This document shows positions 1 to 6,929 of a stretch of DNA of 16,310 nt, one piece after another. The stretch covers positions 1 through 16,310 of the forward strand of contig CAMYXB010000014.1 of the NCBI GenBank assembly GCA_947303145.1, read 5' to 3'. Made by a program: the position numbers and the translations under genes. The notes under the pieces were generated by a model. That model saw only the letters and a program-made list of their open reading frames with translations, had not been told where the DNA came from and did not search any database. Each line of letters begins with the position of its first letter. The first letter of the stretch is position 1. This DNA comes from an uncultured Clostridia bacterium. GTDB taxonomy: Bacteria > Bacillota > Clostridia > Christensenellales > UBA1242.

Positions 1-1
1 T

Positions 2-127
2 AAAACGGGACCCCTTCCTCCTAGTCCTTTGAGTATGCATTTTGGAGCGGACCTTTATGAATACACATGGCTATATACATTCACTCTTAATTCTAACACC
101 AGTGTTTCTGTCTCTTGGGCATATTAA
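2..127 (+). CDS. C-terminal end of an unrecognised gene (5' truncated by the window)
   Basis: An open frame runs from base 2 to a TAA at 125-127 and gives a 41-residue tail ending in SNTSVSVSWAY. The tail is rich in aromatic, Ser and Thr residues, as in many secreted or surface proteins, but I recognise no family. The main support is context: the stop is followed within 10 bases by a strong hairpin with T-runs on both sides, as expected at the 3' end of a gene converging on greA. The frame is short enough to be open by chance, so confidence is moderate. Confidence 0.45.
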   Translation, partial: KTGPLPPSPLSMHFGADLYEYTWLYTFTLNSNTSVSVSWAY

Positions 128-168
128 AAAAAACTAACTCTGTCAAATATATGGCAGAGTTGTTTTTT
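125..168. terminator. Bidirectional intrinsic terminator between the partial plus-strand gene and greA
   Basis: A 10-bp stem (136-145 paired with 152-161, one T-G wobble, 6-nt loop AATATA) is followed on the plus strand by a run of six T. On the minus strand it is followed by a run of T from 133 down to 126. It can therefore end the plus-strand gene and, about 70 nt past its stop, greA. Confidence 0.8.
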
Positions 169-230
169 GCATTTGTTATTCTTTTGTTTTATTTTGATTT
201 GTTTATTTGATTGTGTTTGAGTGAAAATTT

Positions 231-731
231 TTACACTATAGGCAGGTCGATGTCGGAGTCGTCAGCCTTCTCTATATCCTTAATCACCACATCATAACTA
301 TAGGTGTCGTTGACGGTGACGGTGACTCTGTCACCTATTTTTTTGCCAAACACAGCCCTGCCAAAAGGTGACTCACGACTAATGATGCCCTGTGAGGCGT
401 CATTTCTAAGCGTGGTGGAGAGCCTGATGACTTCTTCCGTTCCCTCGTCTACGAAAAACACAGACACTTTGTCAAACAGTCCCACTTCACCATGATTATT
501 GTCGTGGCTGACTATTTTGGCGGTCTTGAGCATTTGTCTCAAGTATTCTATTCTGCCCTCATTTTGTCCTTTTCTTCTTCTCGCTGAGTGATATTCGTCA
601 TTTTCGCTGAGGTCTCCATGCGCTTTGGCATCTATTATCTCTTGGCTTATCTGTGGACGGAGGACATTTATGCGATAATCTATCTCCTCGTTTATTTTTT
701 CTACATCTTTTTCCGTTATTTCATTGAACAT
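231..731 (-). CDS. greA: Transcription elongation factor GreA
   Basis: 166 aa, a normal length for GreA. It enters the secondary channel of stalled, backtracked RNA polymerase and stimulates cleavage of the transcript 3' end. The N-terminal half is the antiparallel coiled coil with its signature tip AKAHGDLSENDEYHSA (residues 35-50), which keeps the acidic tip residues (D40, E43). The C-terminal FKBP-like domain carries the usual SPFGRAVFGKKIGD segment (about 121-134). An ideal ribosome binding site, AAAGGAGGT, lies 6 nt before the ATG. The gene follows the unknown gene at 807-1436 after 75 nt with no obvious terminator, so cotranscription with ftsH is likely. The family call is firm. Confidence 0.97.
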   Translation of the reverse strand: MFNEITEKDVEKINEEIDYRINVLRPQISQEIIDAKAHGDLSENDEYHSARRRKGQNEGRIEYLRQMLKTAKIVSHDNNHGEVGLFDKVSVFFVDEGTEEVIRLSTTLRNDASQGIISRESPFGRAVFGKKIGDRVTVTVNDTYSYDVVIKDIEKADDSDIDLPIV

Positions 732-806
732 ATTTACCTCCTTTAATACAAAATGTTGTCCATAAATCTATGGGCAAAAAATTGTATATTTTTTATAATT
801 AAAAAT

Positions 807-1436
807 TTACGCAGTCAAGTCCCAAGAGGACAACAAATCATGCACCCCTTTGAGATTGACGAATGCCTTGAAGTTATACTCATACTCGGTGTATGTGGAC
901 ACTTCTCCAGTGCTTTCTGTGGACACGTCCACGCTATTTTTGTCATTCACAGCAAATGTGACCTGTGTTCTGCCATCGACAGGCAGGACTTCGAAGAACA
1001 CATATTGATACCCAAAGGTCCTGTCGCCCACTTTGATAAGTCTGGGTGTATCGTAGTAGAAATACACTGTAAATCTATCGGTGGAAGAGAAATTCTTGCT
1101 CACTGTATTGGTGGCACCTGCTGGGTGGTCGTAGCACGCCTCAGTCTTTTGAGATAGTTCTCCTCTAAATAGCGAAATGAAGCAACTTTGCTCAAAACCT
1201 CTACAAAGAGCATTGTATAGGCTGGTGATTTTCTCCTTATCTGCCTCTTTGCTACTCCTTAGCTTATATGCGCCTCTTTCGAAGTTGTGCTCAGTGGTGA
1301 AATTGGTGATATACACGTCTTGTGGCATGGCTATCTCGGTGTTTTGATTGACTTTAATTAGTGACATGGTGATGGTCGCCACACACATGAGTGACAAAAG
1401 TGTTATTGAAACTATGCTCATTATTTTCTTAATCAT
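807..1436 (-). CDS. Membrane-anchored or secreted protein of unknown function, overlapping the ftsH stop
   Basis: 209 aa, family not recognised. The ATG at 1436 lies inside the last codons of ftsH (8-nt overlap) and has a GAGG ribosome binding site about 9 nt upstream. A longer reading frame upstream in the same phase only duplicates ftsH coding sequence and looks like a shadow. The protein starts MIKKI, followed by one hydrophobic segment (about residues 5-27), then a polar, mostly extracytoplasmic domain of about 180 aa. That domain is rich in Thr, Ser, Tyr and Phe and alternates in a beta-like way (for example RFTVYFYYDTP). No lipobox follows the hydrophobic segment: the only Cys within it (C18) is not in a lipobox context. 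The overlap implies translational coupling to FtsH, so a role in or near membrane proteolysis is possible, but that is inference only. Confidence 0.8.
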   Translation of the reverse strand: MIKKIMSIVSITLLSLMCVATITMSLIKVNQNTEIAMPQDVYITNFTTEHNFERGAYKLRSSKEADKEKITSLYNALCRGFEQSCFISLFRGELSQKTEACYDHPAGATNTVSKNFSSTDRFTVYFYYDTPRLIKVGDRTFGYQYVFFEVLPVDGRTQVTFAVNDKNSVDVSTESTGEVSTYTEYEYNFKAFVNLKGVHDLLSSWDLTA

Positions 1437-3738
1437 TTTGCTTATCCTCGTGTACTTCTTTATTAGATTTGCTATCTTTGCTCTGTGTTTTTCTAGTCTT
1501 CGTGGTTGTTTTCTTTTCCTTTTTAGGTGCCACGTCAGGTGATTTAGCCTCACTCGTGCTATCTACACTCTCATTTTTATCGCCCGTCTCACTCTCTTCT
1601 AGATTTTCTTTGGAGTATTTTTGTCTGACTTCGGTCACCTTATCTTCGGCATTTTTTATCACTCTTTCGGAGTCCTCTTTCACTTTCTCTATCTCCTCAG
1701 GTGATAGCACTCCTCCATTCTTTAGAGCGAGAGCTGTCTTTATCCTCACTGCTTGTTCCTTCTTCACTCGCTCCAACTCTGCCTCGGCACGCTCTATCTC
1801 CACTCTAGCCCTGTCTCTTTTCTCTCGTCCCGCCATTTCTTCTAGGATTTCCTCACTAGTCTTGCCTTGCATTATCATCTCGACTTCGCTGTAGTATATG
1901 GTTTCTTTCTCTAATAGAACTGTGACCATGGTGTTTATTTCCTGCGTCTTGCTGGAGATGATTTCTTTTGCCTTGCTATAGCAATCATTGAGAATCTTCT
2001 GCACCTCTTCGTCTATCTTCGAGGCTGTATTATCGCTATACGATACTTGCCTTTGATAATCTCTGCCAAGGAACACCTCGCTATCTGAGCCAAAGTTGAC
2101 TGGCCCAAGGTCTCTACTCATGCCCCATTCGGTGACCATTTTCCTAGCAAGAGAAGTGGCTTTTTCTATATCGCTGGAGGCTCCTGTAGATATATCTTTG
2201 ATAAACATCTCCTCTGCCACTCTGCCACCGAGGAACATGGTGATGTTATCCATAAGCTTGTTGTATGACATGTGCATCTCGTCTTTGTCCGGTCTGGACA
2301 ATGTATAACCCGCCGCCATACCACGACTGATGATGGACACTTCTTGCACCACGTCACAGTGTGGAAGGACTTTGCCTATTATAGCGTGGCCACTCTCGTG
2401 GAATGCGGTGATGCGCTTGTCGCTATCTGTTACCACTCTACTTTTCTTCTGCGGTCCCATGATAACTTTGTTGATACTCTCTTGAATATCTAGCATGGTT
2501 ATCCTATTTCTATTCTCTTTAGCGCACTTTATGGCGGACTCGTTGAGAAGGTTCTCAAGGTCTGCTCCTGTAAAGCCACTGGTCATGCGTGCGATAACTT
2601 TCAAATCTACATTTTTGTCTAGAGGCTTGTTCTTCGCGTGAATGGCGAGAATCATCTCTCTGCCCTTGACGTCTGGCGGATTGATATATATTTGTCTGTC
2701 AAATCTGCCTGGTCTTAAAAGCGCTGGGTCGAGCACGTCCGCTCTATTTGTGGCTGCGATGACTATGATTCCGCTGTTTTCATCGAATCCGTCCATTTGC
2801 ACTAAAAGTTGATTGAGAGTCTGTTCTCTCTCGTCATTGCCTCCACCTAGTCCAGCACCACGCTGTCTACCCACTGCATCTATCTCGTCTATAAATACTA
2901 TGCAAGGGGCTTCCTTTTTGGCTTGTTCGAAGAGGTCTCGAACTCTACTGGCACCCACGCCTACGAACATTTCCACAAAATTGGAGCCAGATATGGAGAA
3001 GAATGGCACCCCGCCCTCTCCTGCGATGGCCTTAGCCAGAAGTGTTTTACCTGTGCCGGGGAGACCTACGAGGAGTATTCCCTTGGGAGTCTTGGCTCCC
3101 AGTCTGGTGAATTTCTGTGGGTCCTCGAGGAATTGCACCACTTCCTGAAGTTCTTCCTTTTCCTCATCAATGCCTGCCACATCACTGAATTTGACCTTCA
3201 CTCCTCTCACTACTTGTGCATTGGTCTTGCCGAAAGAGAAACTCTTGTTGTTGGCACCCAGAATGCTACGAATGAGGAATAAGCCCAGCACCACAATCAC
3301 TATGACAGATAGGTATGGCAGAAGTTTTTCGAACCATGGACTGCCCACTATGCGTCTTGATGTGGATATTTTCACCCAATCTGCGTGCTCAGTCGCTTGA
3401 GTATTGTAGTTTTCTATCATTTCGTTGAGCTTTTCAATATCGCTACCAAAGAGGACAAAGTGATAATCTGCAAATTTAGTAATATCCTTTTCGCTGTATT
3501 TTGAATCTTTTTTCAAAATATAGCCCATTCCATTGTCAGTGATAGCGATATATCTTATCTCACTCTCTGTCGTGCCATCACCAATGAGACTCTGAACGGT
3601 CATTTTGTCAGTATTCAAGCCATAAAAATCCACTTCCTCTCCAATACTGCCCGCACTAGATAGGTAAATAATACCTACCACCAAAATAAGTGCCAAAGCA
3701 AAATATATCCAAGCCTGCAGTCTATTAGTCTTTTTCAA
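1429..3738 (-). CDS. ftsH: ATP-dependent zinc metalloprotease FtsH, TTG start
   Basis: 769 aa. Hexameric membrane AAA+ protease that extracts and degrades misassembled membrane and regulatory proteins. Order: TM helix 1 (about 10-29), extracytoplasmic domain (30-138), TM helix 2 (about 139-160), AAA+ module and zinc protease domain. The AAA+ module has Walker A GLPGTGKT at 225-232 (the usual second-position Pro is Leu), Walker B VFIDEIDA at 281-288 and the second region of homology at about 329-346. The protease domain has HESGH at 447-451 and the third zinc ligand D523 in SSDIEKAT. The last 130 residues are a strongly charged Glu/Lys tail, first coiled-coil-like and then low-complexity, which makes it longer than the usual 600-700 aa. 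The start codon is TTG, chosen because AAAGGGAG lies 7 nt upstream and the N-terminus is normal. Its stop overlaps the next gene. Confidence 0.97.
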   Translation of the reverse strand: MKKTNRLQAWIYFALALILVVGIIYLSSAGSIGEEVDFYGLNTDKMTVQSLIGDGTTESEIRYIAITDNGMGYILKKDSKYSEKDITKFADYHFVLFGSDIEKLNEMIENYNTQATEHADWVKISTSRRIVGSPWFEKLLPYLSVIVIVVLGLFLIRSILGANNKSFSFGKTNAQVVRGVKVKFSDVAGIDEEKEELQEVVQFLEDPQKFTRLGAKTPKGILLVGLPGTGKTLLAKAIAGEGGVPFFSISGSNFVEMFVGVGASRVRDLFEQAKKEAPCIVFIDEIDAVGRQRGAGLGGGNDEREQTLNQLLVQMDGFDENSGIIVIAATNRADVLDPALLRPGRFDRQIYINPPDVKGREMILAIHAKNKPLDKNVDLKVIARMTSGFTGADLENLLNESAIKCAKENRNRITMLDIQESINKVIMGPQKKSRVVTDSDKRITAFHESGHAIIGKVLPHCDVVQEVSIISRGMAAGYTLSRPDKDEMHMSYNKLMDNITMFLGGRVAEEMFIKDISTGASSDIEKATSLARKMVTEWGMSRDLGPVNFGSDSEVFLGRDYQRQVSYSDNTASKIDEEVQKILNDCYSKAKEIISSKTQEINTMVTVLLEKETIYYSEVEMIMQGKTSEEILEEMAGREKRDRARVEIERAEAELERVKKEQAVRIKTALALKNGGVLSPEEIEKVKEDSERVIKNAEDKVTEVRQKYSKENLEESETGDKNESVDSTSEAKSPDVAPKKEKKTTTKTRKTQSKDSKSNKEVHEDKQND

Positions 3739-3784
3739 TGTCTGTCTCCCTTTATGTTTACAATAATATTATATATTAACATAA

Positions 3785-3813
3785 ATCATATATTAAATCA
3801 ATTTTTTTATCAA
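3785..3813 (-). promoter_or_regulatory. Candidate sigma-A promoter of ftsH
   Basis: On the minus strand, TTGATA (3808-3813) is followed after exactly 17 nt by TATGAT (3785-3790). Each hexamer has one mismatch to consensus. The predicted start is about 40 nt before the TTG codon. The surrounding sequence is very AT-rich, so a chance match is possible. Confidence 0.5.
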
Positions 3814-4085
3814 CTATTTTATTTATTTTGTCCAGAGTAAGAAATAAATTACATGTAATATTCATTTTATAAACAAAACAGAGAATAAAAAATTAGCAAA
3901 ATCTAAAAAATATATAGTTATGTAATAATAACTATATTATTGTTAAAACATTGAAAACAAAGGCAATATTACAATATTATAAATAATAAAACATAGAAAA
4001 TATATAATATATAATGATATAAAAATATCAAAATTACTAAAAGTAAAAATCTAAAAATATCATTATAATCGTAAATGTAGTAAAA

Positions 4086-4101
4086 TGTTTCACATGAAAC
4101 A
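4086..4101. promoter_or_regulatory. parS-like centromere site 1
   Basis: TGTTTCACATGAAACA differs from the palindromic B. subtilis parS TGTTTCACGTGAAACA by one central base (G to A at position 9). It lies about 100 bp downstream of parB and close to oriC, where ParB loading sites are expected. The protein-site match is inferred from family knowledge. Confidence 0.8.
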
Positions 4102-4133
4102 TAATTCATAAGTAATAACATAGCAAAATTTAT

Positions 4134-4149
4134 TGTTTCACATGAAACA
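4134..4149. promoter_or_regulatory. parS-like centromere site 2
   Basis: An exact second copy of the 16-mer TGTTTCACATGAAACA, in the same orientation and 48 bp from the first. Both copies carry the same off-consensus central base, which suggests that this is the local ParB consensus rather than decay. Confidence 0.8.
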
Positions 4150-4151
4150 AT

Positions 4152-4176
4152 AAAAAAGAGCGACTAAAAGTCACTC
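4152..4176 (-). terminator. Intrinsic terminator of soj-parB
   Basis: An 8-bp stem with one mismatch (4158-4165 with 4169-4176) and a 3-nt loop is followed on the minus strand by six T. It lies about 30 nt past the parB stop. Confidence 0.8.
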
Positions 4177-4204
4177 ATAATAAACTAAAGAAATAATCGA
4201 ATAT

Positions 4205-5074
4205 TTATCTCTCCAATCTACGCAAGAAAGCGCTAATCCTGTCTAAGTCGTCTGTGGAATAGTAATCAATAGATATTTTTCCTTTCTTATCGTTTCCCTT
4301 GATAGATACTTTAGTGCTAAATAATCTAGACATTCTGTGTCCCAGTTCCTTGAGTTCTGCACTTTGATATTGCGCAGGCTTTTCTTTCTTAGGTTTTGGA
4401 TTTTGAAAATCTTTGACAAGCTCTTCCACTTCCCTAACGGTTAGTTTCTTATCCATGACAATTTTGGCAATATATTCTTGATTTTCTGGGGTTAATCCTA
4501 CCAAAACTTTGCCATGACCTGCGGAAATGGAGCCACTTTCAATAAGTTTGATAACTTCAGAAGAGAGAGTAAGCAATCGTAGAGTATTGGCTACAAGTGG
4601 TCTACTTTTGCCTATTCTGTCTGCGATATTCTCTTGAGTGAGGTTGTATTCTTCCATTAGTTGCTTTATAGCCTTGCCTGCTTCAATGGGATTAAGGTCC
4701 TCGCGCTGCAAGTTCTCTATAAGAGATATTTCCTTCACTTCTCGAGGGGTGTATTCTCTAACCACTGCAGGAATACTCTTGAGTCCAGCGAGGAGCGATG
4801 CCCTAAATCTGCGCTCTCCTGCTATAATGGTATATCTATTTTGCCCGTTCTTTATCAAAATAATAGGTTGAATCACGCCATGCTGTTTGATAGATTCACT
4901 AAGTTCTTTAAGCGTGGCGGGGTCAAATCTCTTTCTCGGTTGGTCTTTGTTGGGGTCAATGAGACGCAAGTCTATTTCCTCAACACCTACTTTTACATCT
5001 TCTGTGGTGCCTGCGATGTCCTCGTTATAAATGGAAAACAATGCGTCCAGTCCTTTGCCTAATCCTCTCTTCAT
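4205..5074 (-). CDS. parB: Chromosome partitioning protein ParB/Spo0J
   Basis: 289 aa, normal for the chromosomal ParB/Spo0J family. ParB binds parS, uses CTP to clamp and slide on DNA, and together with Soj and SMC organises and segregates the origin. Seen in order: the MKRGLGKGLDALF start typical of the family (ParA-interacting N-terminus), the CTP-binding motif GERRFRA (86-92), the segment ENLQREDLNPIEA (120-132), a helix-turn-helix beginning TQENIADRIGKSRPLVANTL (146-165), and a short C-terminal dimerisation domain after a Lys/Pro-rich linker (about 222-240). The ribosome binding site GAGGAG is 8 nt before the ATG. It follows soj by 49 nt and is followed by a terminator and two parS-like sites. 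I see no second ParB-like noc gene beside rsmG. Confidence 0.96.
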   Translation of the reverse strand: MKRGLGKGLDALFSIYNEDIAGTTEDVKVGVEEIDLRLIDPNKDQPRKRFDPATLKELSESIKQHGVIQPIILIKNGQNRYTIIAGERRFRASLLAGLKSIPAVVREYTPREVKEISLIENLQREDLNPIEAGKAIKQLMEEYNLTQENIADRIGKSRPLVANTLRLLTLSSEVIKLIESGSISAGHGKVLVGLTPENQEYIAKIVMDKKLTVREVEELVKDFQNPKPKKEKPAQYQSAELKELGHRMSRLFSTKVSIKGNDKKGKISIDYYSTDDLDRISAFLRRLER

Positions 5075-5123
5075 ACAAGTCTCCTCTATATCTTTTGCCT
5101 AAAACTACTACTTATAATGCGTA

Positions 5124-5921
5124 TTATTTCTTAAATAAAGTTATCTTATTATAACTATCGTTATTGCGTTTCAAAAATTCCTTAGTCAGTTCATGATATG
5201 CCACTCCGCCTTTTCCTCGGGGGTCATAGAGCATGATAGGTTCTCCATGACTTGGAGCCTCTGCCAGTCTAATAGAGCGAGGAATGGACGTTTTATAGAC
5301 TTTTTCACCAAAGAATTTTTTAATCTCGCCAGACACTTGCTTGATGAGATTGGAGCGATTGTCTTTCATGGTGAGAATAACGCCCTCTACATCAATGTCG
5401 GGGTTGAGATGCTTTTTGACCAGTCTTATGGTGTTCATCAGTTGGCTCAAGCCCTCGAGTGCGAAAAATTCGCATTGAATAGGGATAAGCACAGAGTCAC
5501 TGGCAGTCAAGGCGTTGACGGTGAGCAGAGCAAGTGATGGTGGGCAGTCCAGCATTATATAATCATAAGAGGCCTTAACCTCGTCAAGCAGATTTTTCAC
5601 TACACTCTCTCTGCTCTTCATCTGCACGAGGTCTATCTCGGCACCAGCCAGTTCCACTGTAGAAGGAATGATGTCTAGGTTGCGAATCTTGGTCTTTTGT
5701 ATGACTTCGGTTATCTCCACTTCGCCATTTATGGCATCATAGAGAGTGAAAATATCTAGATTCTTGTCCACTCCCAGTCCGCTGGTAGCGTTGCCTTGAG
5801 CGTCCATATCTACCACCAAAACTTTCTTGCCAGCACTGGCGAGGTATGAGGCGAGATTTATACAGGTGGTGGTCTTTCCCACTCCACCTTTTTGATTGGC
5901 GAAAGCAATTATTTTTCCCAT
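5124..5921 (-). CDS. soj: Chromosome partitioning ATPase Soj/ParA
   Basis: 265 aa. ParA-type deviant Walker ATPase that binds DNA as an ATP dimer, drives origin segregation with ParB and, in B. subtilis, modulates DnaA. It shows the deviant Walker A KGGVGKTT with its signature lysine (K11, residues 11-18), the A' motif VVDMDAQGNAT (36-46) and Walker B MLDCPP (123-128). It has no N-terminal DNA-binding extension, as expected of chromosomal Soj and unlike plasmid ParA of the P1 type. The start is supported by AAGGA about 8 nt upstream. It is the first gene of a soj-parB operon with its own promoter (5975-6003), separated from rsmG by a strong terminator. Confidence 0.96.
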   Translation of the reverse strand: MGKIIAFANQKGGVGKTTTCINLASYLASAGKKVLVVDMDAQGNATSGLGVDKNLDIFTLYDAINGEVEITEVIQKTKIRNLDIIPSTVELAGAEIDLVQMKSRESVVKNLLDEVKASYDYIMLDCPPSLALLTVNALTASDSVLIPIQCEFFALEGLSQLMNTIRLVKKHLNPDIDVEGVILTMKDNRSNLIKQVSGEIKKFFGEKVYKTSIPRSIRLAEAPSHGEPIMLYDPRGKGGVAYHELTKEFLKRNNDSYNKITLFKK

Positions 5922-5974
5922 AAAAAATCCTTATATATGTTGAATTAAATAATAAAAAGATTATTATATTTAAT

Positions 5975-6003
5975 ATAATACAACATTTATCAATCTTTTT
6001 CAA
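5975..6003 (-). promoter_or_regulatory. Sigma-A type promoter of soj-parB
   Basis: On the minus strand, TTGAAA (5998-6003), a 17-nt spacer and TATTAT (5975-5980); each hexamer is one or two bases off consensus. It leaves a leader of about 45 nt. An imperfect 19-bp palindrome (5962-5980) covers the -10 box and could be an operator, though the region is AT-rich. Confidence 0.65.
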
Positions 6004-6039
6004 CTAAATTTTATTGTGACGCTTTTTGAGTAAAATAGC

Positions 6040-6071
6040 AAAAAAAATCGCAAAAATGTCAAAATTTTGCG
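6040..6071 (-). terminator. Intrinsic terminator after rsmG
   Basis: A 7-bp stem CGCAAAA/TTTTGCG (6049-6055 with 6065-6071) with a 9-nt loop is followed on the minus strand by A and eight T. It begins 14 nt past the rsmG stop and separates mnmE-mnmG-rsmG from soj-parB. Confidence 0.85.
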
Positions 6072-6085
6072 AAAAAAATAGAAAA

Positions 6086-6784
6086 TTATAATGGTTTGAT
6101 GCGGGGAAGATTGCGAGGGCGGGGATAAATATTGGGTGAAGGAGACAATTTTTTGACTATCAAAATACATCTTGTATTTCCCTCCAAATCATATTTTTTA
6201 ATCTCTTCAATCTCACCATGGAGTTTTTCTAGAGCATGAGATGAAGAGAGAATTTCCTCATCTACATTCTGTCCCTTGTATGCCATCATCACTCCGCCTA
6301 CTTTGAGAAAAGGCAGGGCATATTCAAGAAGAGTAGGCAGGGGTGCCACTGCTCGACAGATGACCACATCAAATTGTCCCGCAGAAGATTTGGCAAAATC
6401 TTCAATGCGAGTGTGAAGGGTGGAAATTTTGTCAAGAGATAAAGAGGAGATGACGCTATCGACAAAATTTAATTTTTTACTCACGCTGTCAACAAGAGTA
6501 AAATCTATATCCTCTCTCACTATCTTAATAGGCAGACTAGGAAAGCCCGCCCCGCAACCGATGTCTAGGACTTTTGCATTTTTTTCGATATATTTTGCAC
6601 CTACTGTGCTGTCTAAAAAATGCTTGATAATTACTTCTTCCATTTCGGTGATTGATGTGAGATTAACACTTTTATTAGCCTCAACTAGCATATCAAAAAA
6701 TGTGTGAAATCTGTCTATCTCATCACTAGATAAGTCAATATCATACTTTGAAAAAATCCCTTTTATCCTCTCATTAAAGTCCAT
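6086..6784 (-). CDS. rsmG: 16S rRNA (guanine-N7)-methyltransferase RsmG (GidB)
   Basis: 232 aa from the preferred start. The enzyme uses S-adenosylmethionine to methylate N7 of the 16S rRNA guanine equivalent to E. coli G527. It shows the Rossmann-fold SAM motif VLDIGCGAGFPSLPIKI (72-88), the family segment NKSVNLTSI (37-45), the CRAVAPLPTLLEYALPF block and the terminal YPR...KPL signature. The frame stays open to an ATG at 6868, but the upstream part is a Lys/Phe-rich AT shadow. The ATG at 6784 has GGAGA 8-9 nt upstream, gives the normal family length and an N-terminus (MDFNERIKG) that fits. The gap to mnmG is 145 nt of AT-rich DNA without a clear promoter or terminator. In other bacteria loss of RsmG gives low-level streptomycin resistance. 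Confidence 0.94.
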   Translation of the reverse strand: MDFNERIKGIFSKYDIDLSSDEIDRFHTFFDMLVEANKSVNLTSITEMEEVIIKHFLDSTVGAKYIEKNAKVLDIGCGAGFPSLPIKIVREDIDFTLVDSVSKKLNFVDSVISSLSLDKISTLHTRIEDFAKSSAGQFDVVICRAVAPLPTLLEYALPFLKVGGVMMAYKGQNVDEEILSSSHALEKLHGEIEEIKKYDLEGNTRCILIVKKLSPSPNIYPRPRNLPRIKPL

Positions 6785-6929
6785 TACAATTTTCTCCATA
6801 AACAATTTTTTATTGAAAAAAGCAATTTTTTTGTTAAAAATAGTGTTTTTTTTACGTTTTTTTTGCAAATTTTTACATATTTTTTAGATTTTTTATATTT
6901 TATTTATTTTTTTATACTTACACTAATTA

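Larger units (their letters stand above)
3739..4204. other. AT-rich intergenic region between ftsH and parB
   Basis: No gene is visible in these 466 bases. The spacer holds a candidate ftsH promoter (3785-3813), a perfect 10-bp inverted repeat with 6-nt loop (3912-3921 with 3928-3937), a second perfect 10-bp inverted repeat with 36-nt spacer (4011-4020 with 4057-4066), two parS-like sites and the parB terminator. Only the parS sites and the terminator are convincing; the inverted repeats may be chance in such AT-rich DNA. Confidence 0.6.

Noticed and set aside
753..1157. Plus-strand open frame of 134 codons antisense to the unknown gene
   Set aside because: It has no family resemblance and no ribosome binding site. 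The opposite strand has a start signal, a hydrophobic leader and operon context.
1437..1553. A 39-codon upstream extension of the unknown gene after ftsH
   Set aside because: It lies wholly within ftsH in another frame, is very basic like a shadow of a Glu/Lys-rich tail, and has no better start signal than the ATG at 1436, which has a GAGG site and is followed by a normal hydrophobic segment.
6785..6868. A 28-residue N-terminal extension of RsmG
   Set aside because: It is Lys/Phe-rich and encoded by A/T runs, and it lacks a ribosome binding site. The ATG at 6784 has GGAGA and gives the family length.
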